DNA of 64,000 bases from Omphiscola glabra (lineage: Eukaryota; Mollusca; Gastropoda; Lymnaeidae): contig OZ024794.1 of the NCBI GenBank assembly GCA_964017045.1, positions 49,233,013 to 49,297,012 of the forward strand, given 5' to 3'. A program made the translations under genes and the position numbers. How positions within the stretch are numbered: position 1 is the stretch's first letter; each line of letters opens with the position of its first letter. This document shows positions 60,108-64,000 of the stretch, piece by piece. The notes under the pieces were generated by a model. It did not search any database. It was not told where the DNA came from and saw only the letters and a program-made list of their open reading frames with translations.

Positions 60108-60330
60108 TCATAAAGTGATCATAAAGTGATCATAAAGTGATCATAAAGTGATCATAAAGTTATCATAAAGTGATCATAAAGTTATCATAAAGTTATCATA
60201 AAGTGATCATAAAGTTATCATAAAGTTATCATAAAGTGATCATAAAGTTATCATAAAGTTATCATAAAGTGATCATAAAGTTATCATAAAGTTATCATAA
60301 AGTGGCCATAAAGTTATCATAAAGTGACCA
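60108..60330. repeat. 11-bp minisatellite (ATAAAGTGATC / ATAAAGTTATC)
   Basis: About twenty copies. The G and T forms are uniform at the left end and then show a repeated G-T-T order, indicating a 33-bp higher-order unit. It abuts a LINE fragment. Confidence 0.95.
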
Positions 60331-60670
60331 TATCACTAATGATCAAGTGAAAGAAAGGATTCGTCAAGCAACTTGGCAGTACGATGGCCTCCTGGTGCCT
60401 GTAAAAAAAGCGCAAACTTGAATGGTATGACCACGTGACCAGAAAACGAGGGCTCGCCAAAGAAATCTTGCAGGGCACTACTAGAGGAGGAAGAAGAAGA
60501 GGAAGACAGAGAAAAAGATGGGTACATAACATCAAATAATGGACAGGATTAAAACTAGGCAATGCTGTGCGTAGGGCAGGAGACCGATAGGAATGGAGAA
60601 GAATCATTTTTATGTCATCTGTGGCGCCCCAACGGTCGAAGGACTACGTCACATGATGATGACGATGAAA
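60331..60670 (+). mobile_element. LINE C-terminal fragment (GATGAT family, copy 3, longest)
   Basis: Plus-strand translation, with stops and a shift, reads NDQVKERIRQATWQYDGLLV, then WYDHVTRKRGLAKEILQGTT, GGRRRGRQRKRWVHNIK-stop-WTGLKLG, and ends SSVAPQRSKDYVT before an ATGATGATGACGATG tail. It extends copies 1 and 2 by about 190 bases on the 5' side. Inactive. Confidence 0.85.
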
Positions 60671-60842
60671 GTGATCCATTGACGTTTTAACCCACTACAC
60701 GCACATTCCCACCTTCCGAAATCCTCACACCCACCATACACCCTAACACGTTCCATATCCCATTTTACGCCCCCTTCCCCAATCATTTGAGCGCGATTGG
60801 CATTGCCTATATAAAAATTTAAAAAAAATAAAATTCGCACAA

Positions 60843-61015
60843 GATCCGGTAGAGATGGAGACTACTAAAGTATAGAGTAGTCAACCTATCGCTACACAAA
60901 TTCGGTAAGGATGGAGACTACAAAAGTGCAGCGTAGTGAAACAATCGCTACACAAGATTCGGTAGAGATGGAGACTACTAAAGTGCAGCGTTGTGAAGCT
61001 ATATCGCTAACTCTG
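60843..61015. repeat. About 57-bp repeat, three copies
   Basis: Unit ATTCGGTAGAGATGGAGACT plus ACTAAAGTGCAGCGTAGTGAAACAATCGCTACACAAG. Confidence 0.9.
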
Positions 61016-62508
61016 AAATAATGAAGTTTCGACATCCCATAGATAGGGTTAGAGTAAATAAAGAACTCGTTTACTTTGTACACCTATTGAGTAATTCATG
61101 CCAGGTCTTGTGTGAAAATTGATGTTGCCAACTAGGCGTTAACAAGCCGATACCAGAAGCCATCAAGGCCCGTCCTCTGAGCGCCGCTCTGTGCTTCCTA
61201 AAGGCATCCCGCTGACTATCGGGTTGGACCGGGGTTGTCACACGTTTGATGTCTGTTTCTGCATTACTGCTCATCTCACTCGATCGCGTGTTACACAATT
61301 AACCCTTAGACTCTCGACCACCCCACCCCCCCCCCCCAACCCGGGTAGGAGTGGGGGTGGGTTTCTATGTGATACCCGCTTACTCTTGTCCTTGAACAGA
61401 ATAGAGGTGTCCATGGGGCCCGATCCCCGGCCTTTGACTGAGAGGCGCTAAATGAAGTACAGATAATAAAATTGTTCAATGAGGTGTTGATGATGGTGGT
61501 GGTGTGTGAGGAGTGTACGCCGGGTAGCACGTTGGTATGTACAACACTTGTCGATGTATAGGCGGCTATCTTTTATACTGTTTAGAGTTGACACCGAAGT
61601 GCCATGTCAAAGCATTATTGAGAGGAAGCTATTTAATCTGAGGCTCCCGGTGATTGTTTTGGAGAAATGAAAAATTATAAAGGGCCTTAAGGTCTATGTA
61701 AAATTACTATGTTTTTTTTTTTTTACTAGCTATCGAATGTTAACTTCAAATCGTCAATTTGTTTGTTTGTTTGTTTGTTGTTGTTTTTTTTGTTTGTTTG
61801 TTTTTTTTGTTGGTGTTTTTTTTTTGGTGGTGTTTTTGGAGGATAAAAATCAAACTATATAAAACAGACAAGTTTTCTTCTTTTTAACACCTGTCTTTTT
61901 TTACATCAACCAGATCTGTTCATTTTTTTTTATTTGTGAACATATCAATATCTTAACGTGACATATGTAACACTTAACCAGTGAATCTGCTGGATTTCAT
62001 TTAAGAAATGAGAAACTAGCAACACGTTTAAACTGAACTCATAAAAAAAATGTTTTAAAAAATAAGTTTAAAAATGTAATAATAAGATCCAAACATTTAT
62101 TTATTAAAATATTACATAAAAAAATTATCCATTAAATGTATTGTGTTTATTAAAAGACCATTAATAGAATTGAATGCTTTCCGACCGTTCGTCGTGCCAC
62201 TCTCCACCTCCCACGATTACGCCAATTTTTAGTTGTAATTTCTCTTTTTTGAGCAAAAATAAATTCACTTCAATGTCAATATATTTAAGCACACCAGGTC
62301 AATTCTGTATTTTATATTTGGACTCAGTGGGATTTCTGTTCATTATTGTCATTTTCTTTTAGATGTTCATGAAACTTATTCAGTAAATATAAGTATAAAA
62401 CTCACTTTGATGACGTCAGCTAAGAATATAATGTGTGAACAATTCAGTCTTTATAACCCTTACTCGAAATTAACGTTAAAGAAAGACAGCTCGGCTTCGA
62501 TGCCCGGT
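61016..62508. other. No gene recognised
   Basis: Starts with a moderately GC-balanced stretch (61080-61450), contains a C run at 61321-61337 and a T/TTTG-rich low-complexity tract at 61709-61840, then AT-rich sequence. Confidence 0.45.
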
Positions 62509-62739
62509 TCATACCAAGAATTTCTTTTTGGCCCGAGCACAGAGACTGACAGCACCGATGTATTGCAGGGCTGTAAGGATGAAGTGCTCTGTCGGAGATG
62601 CCGAAAAGCTTGCGGCTCGTCTGCGCATCCAGTATGTCGCACCGATGGTCAAGATCATCGCGGGCAGTCCAACTTTCAGCAAACCTTTGGCGACTGTGCG
62701 GTTAGCCACTTCCTCAAAGGGTTGATTGCGGGAAGTCAT
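62509..62739 (-). CDS. Small membrane protein, OCIA-domain-like, shortened paralogue 2
   Basis: Frame of 76 residues from the Met at 62739 (MTSRNQ), chosen because it aligns with the start of the paralogue at 57932-58240; an in-frame Met seven codons upstream is less likely. Residues 1-66 align without gaps (VAKGLLKVGLPAMIL against VAEGLLQFGLPSMLL; ATYWMRRR against ATYVMRRR; EHFILTALQYIGA against EHLILTGLQYYGA). Both hydrophobic segments and the RRR loop are kept. After that the sequence diverges (ARAKKKFLV then stop), so the conserved Y/E-K/N-S-x-L tail of the other copy is missing. The stop overlaps GTATGA (62514-62509), which could be a splice donor leading to another exon; otherwise the gene is truncated and perhaps decaying. 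GGAAGTTGGTGC lies 115 bases upstream. Confidence 0.6.
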   Translation of the reverse strand: MTSRNQPFEEVANRTVAKGLLKVGLPAMILTIGATYWMRRRAASFSASPTEHFILTALQYIGAVSLCARAKKKFLV

Positions 62740-62853
62740 TCTATATACAAGTGTAATCAAATCTCAATCTTATAAAAATGACTATCTAACTCTAACTTAA
62801 TCTAAGGTGTCCTATCTAACAAGGAAATGGGAGAGAGTGCAAATTAAGAAGTT

Positions 62854-62865
62854 GCACCAACTTCC
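62854..62865 (-). promoter_or_regulatory. Conserved promoter motif of paralogue 2 (GGAAGTTGGTGC)
   Basis: Minus-strand GGAAGTTGGTGC with an ETS-type CGGAAGT context, matching GGAAGTTGATGC of paralogue 1 at nearly the same distance from the start codon. Confidence 0.45.
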
Positions 62866-62937
62866 GTTTAGTTTAAAAAAAAATAAAAATAAACTTGATA
62901 TTTAAAAACAGCGAATAATTAAAGAGTAAGGGTTTTT

Positions 62938-63000
62938 CCAATGCAAGAAAGGGCATTTCCAATGCAAGAAAGGGGATTTCCAATGCAAGAAAGGGGATTT
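62938..63000. repeat. 20-bp repeat (TTTCCAATGCAAGAAAGGGG), three copies
   Basis: Short homogeneous array upstream of paralogue 2. Confidence 0.92.
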
Positions 63001-63660
63001 AGTACAAAGGTTTGTTAATCTCCCCCACCCTCTCCTTTTTTTTTAAACAGAATAATTTTTTTTTCAAACAATAAATTATTTTGACGTGATTTATATTCTC
63101 GAGATCATTTTAAAATTCCAATAATGTGATTGTCAAGTGGCCCTCACTACAGCAGAAATCAGGAGCTCCATTCTGTAAGTATTATTTGAAAAGTGATATT
63201 AGTGCTATCAATTACCGCCCCGCGCCCCCCCCCCACCCCACACCCAATCCTTTCTGCCCACCATCTACCGGGTAACAACAATTTAATCTCGTCGGAACAG
63301 GCAGCTCATTTCCGTGTTGGCTTCCCAAAGGTTGGCAGAACTCTCAAGTCGAGGTGAAGTGATTAACACGGCCGTGTTTAGCGATGTCTTGGGGGCCGCC
63401 TATGATTGACGAGCTGATAATGACATGTGTAAACACAACTCTGGGTGGTCACTTCTGTCGGTCCCAGCTCGGCCATCGGTCAGTGGCCACAAGGAATGAG
63501 AATGAAGGCTCTGTAGGCCACAAGTTCAACCACTGATCTGAAAGGGGAATTTTTTTTCTTTTAGCAAATTGAGAGGTTTTAATATAGCTTAAATTTGACA
63601 TTGAAATATAAGGTATGGGGAGAAAGTTGGGAGTAATTTTGAATTAATTAATTAATTAAA
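63001..63660. promoter_or_regulatory. Unique region with GC-balanced island 63240-63540
   Basis: The island is non-repetitive and CpG-containing, with no open frame or RNA gene recognised. C run at about 63226. Confidence 0.25.
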
Positions 63661-63679
63661 ATACTTGATTAAAAAAAAA

Positions 63680-63875
63680 GGTAAATGCGAAGAGATAGCA
63701 CCGCGTTTTTTACCATGGCCGCCAACTTGATTGCCGTGACCCGTAAAATTAAGAATAAAACTTTTAAAAATAATGAAACAATTTCCTAAATGTAACCCTA
63801 AATCTATCCCTAAACCTAACCAGAACCCTAAATGTTTTGCAAACGAAGTCACGGTGCTATCTCTTCGCATTAGCC
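63680..63875. mobile_element. MITE with 26-bp inverted ends and telomere-like interior
   Basis: The left end GGTAAATGCGAAGAGATAGC plus ACCGCG (63680-63705) is matched by the reverse complement of 63850-63875, with three mismatches in 26. The interior contains degenerate telomere-like words, AACCCTAAA, CCCTAAACCTAACC and AACCCTAAA (about 63794-63832). No coding capacity. Flanks are A-rich, so the target duplication is unclear. Confidence 0.8.
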
Positions 63876-64000
63876 AAAAATATTACAGAATGAGAAAATA
63901 CCGAAAGCGTGATATTGCTGTACTTGTAATGATGGACGGAGGCTGTACGAATTGACAGATGGATGGATGAAATCTGAAGGACAAAGGAAGAGAGAGAGAG

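Noticed and set aside
62407..62775. 122-codon plus-strand frame
   Set aside because: Antisense to paralogue 2, whose homology to paralogue 1 is on the minus strand.

Overview
This is a eukaryotic (animal) genomic window: AT-rich, gene-poor, with spliceosomal introns, non-LTR retrotransposon remnants, DNA-transposon MITEs, a solo LTR and a very high density of tandem repeats. The conserved Nkx6 homeobox exons and the style of the retroelement tails suggest a lophotrochozoan, most likely a gastropod mollusc. That assignment is inference, not proof.

Left part (1-15.4 kb): the 5' half of an Nkx6 homeobox gene on the minus strand. Exon 1 (13710-14235) and exon 2 (1048-1244) are separated by an intron of about 12.5 kb. 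Exon 2 stops inside the homeodomain at a good splice donor, so the exon carrying VWFQNRR lies beyond the left edge. A probable promoter with TATA-like and initiator-like motifs lies at about 15.08-15.12 kb. The intron holds LINE fragments, minisatellites, a 200-base assembly gap and unique GC-balanced islands that may be enhancers.

Middle part (15.4-55.9 kb): a gene desert upstream of Nkx6. It holds more than twenty minisatellite arrays, a solo LTR (22156-22906) nested in a terminal-inverted-repeat element, two SPIN-like hAT elements (one complete with a perfect 8-bp target duplication at 51011-51207), several LINE 3' ends, one canonical tRNA-Cys(GCA) at 40990-41061, and a series of low-repeat, GC-balanced islands, the usual setting of a developmental transcription-factor gene.

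Right part (55.9-64 kb): a possible small spliced plus-strand gene (about 55950-56945, weak), and two tandem minus-strand paralogous genes for small two-helix membrane proteins (57932-58240 and 62509-62739) that resemble OCIA-domain proteins. The second has a shorter, unrelated C-terminus. Both carry the same GGAAGTTGRTGC motif at nearly the same distance upstream of the ATG (118 and 115 bases). The window ends with a MITE that has a telomere-like interior (63680-63875).

Most long open frames here are artefacts of tandem arrays whose period is a multiple of three. No complete multi-exon protein gene is contained in the window. No CRISPR array or prokaryotic feature was seen.
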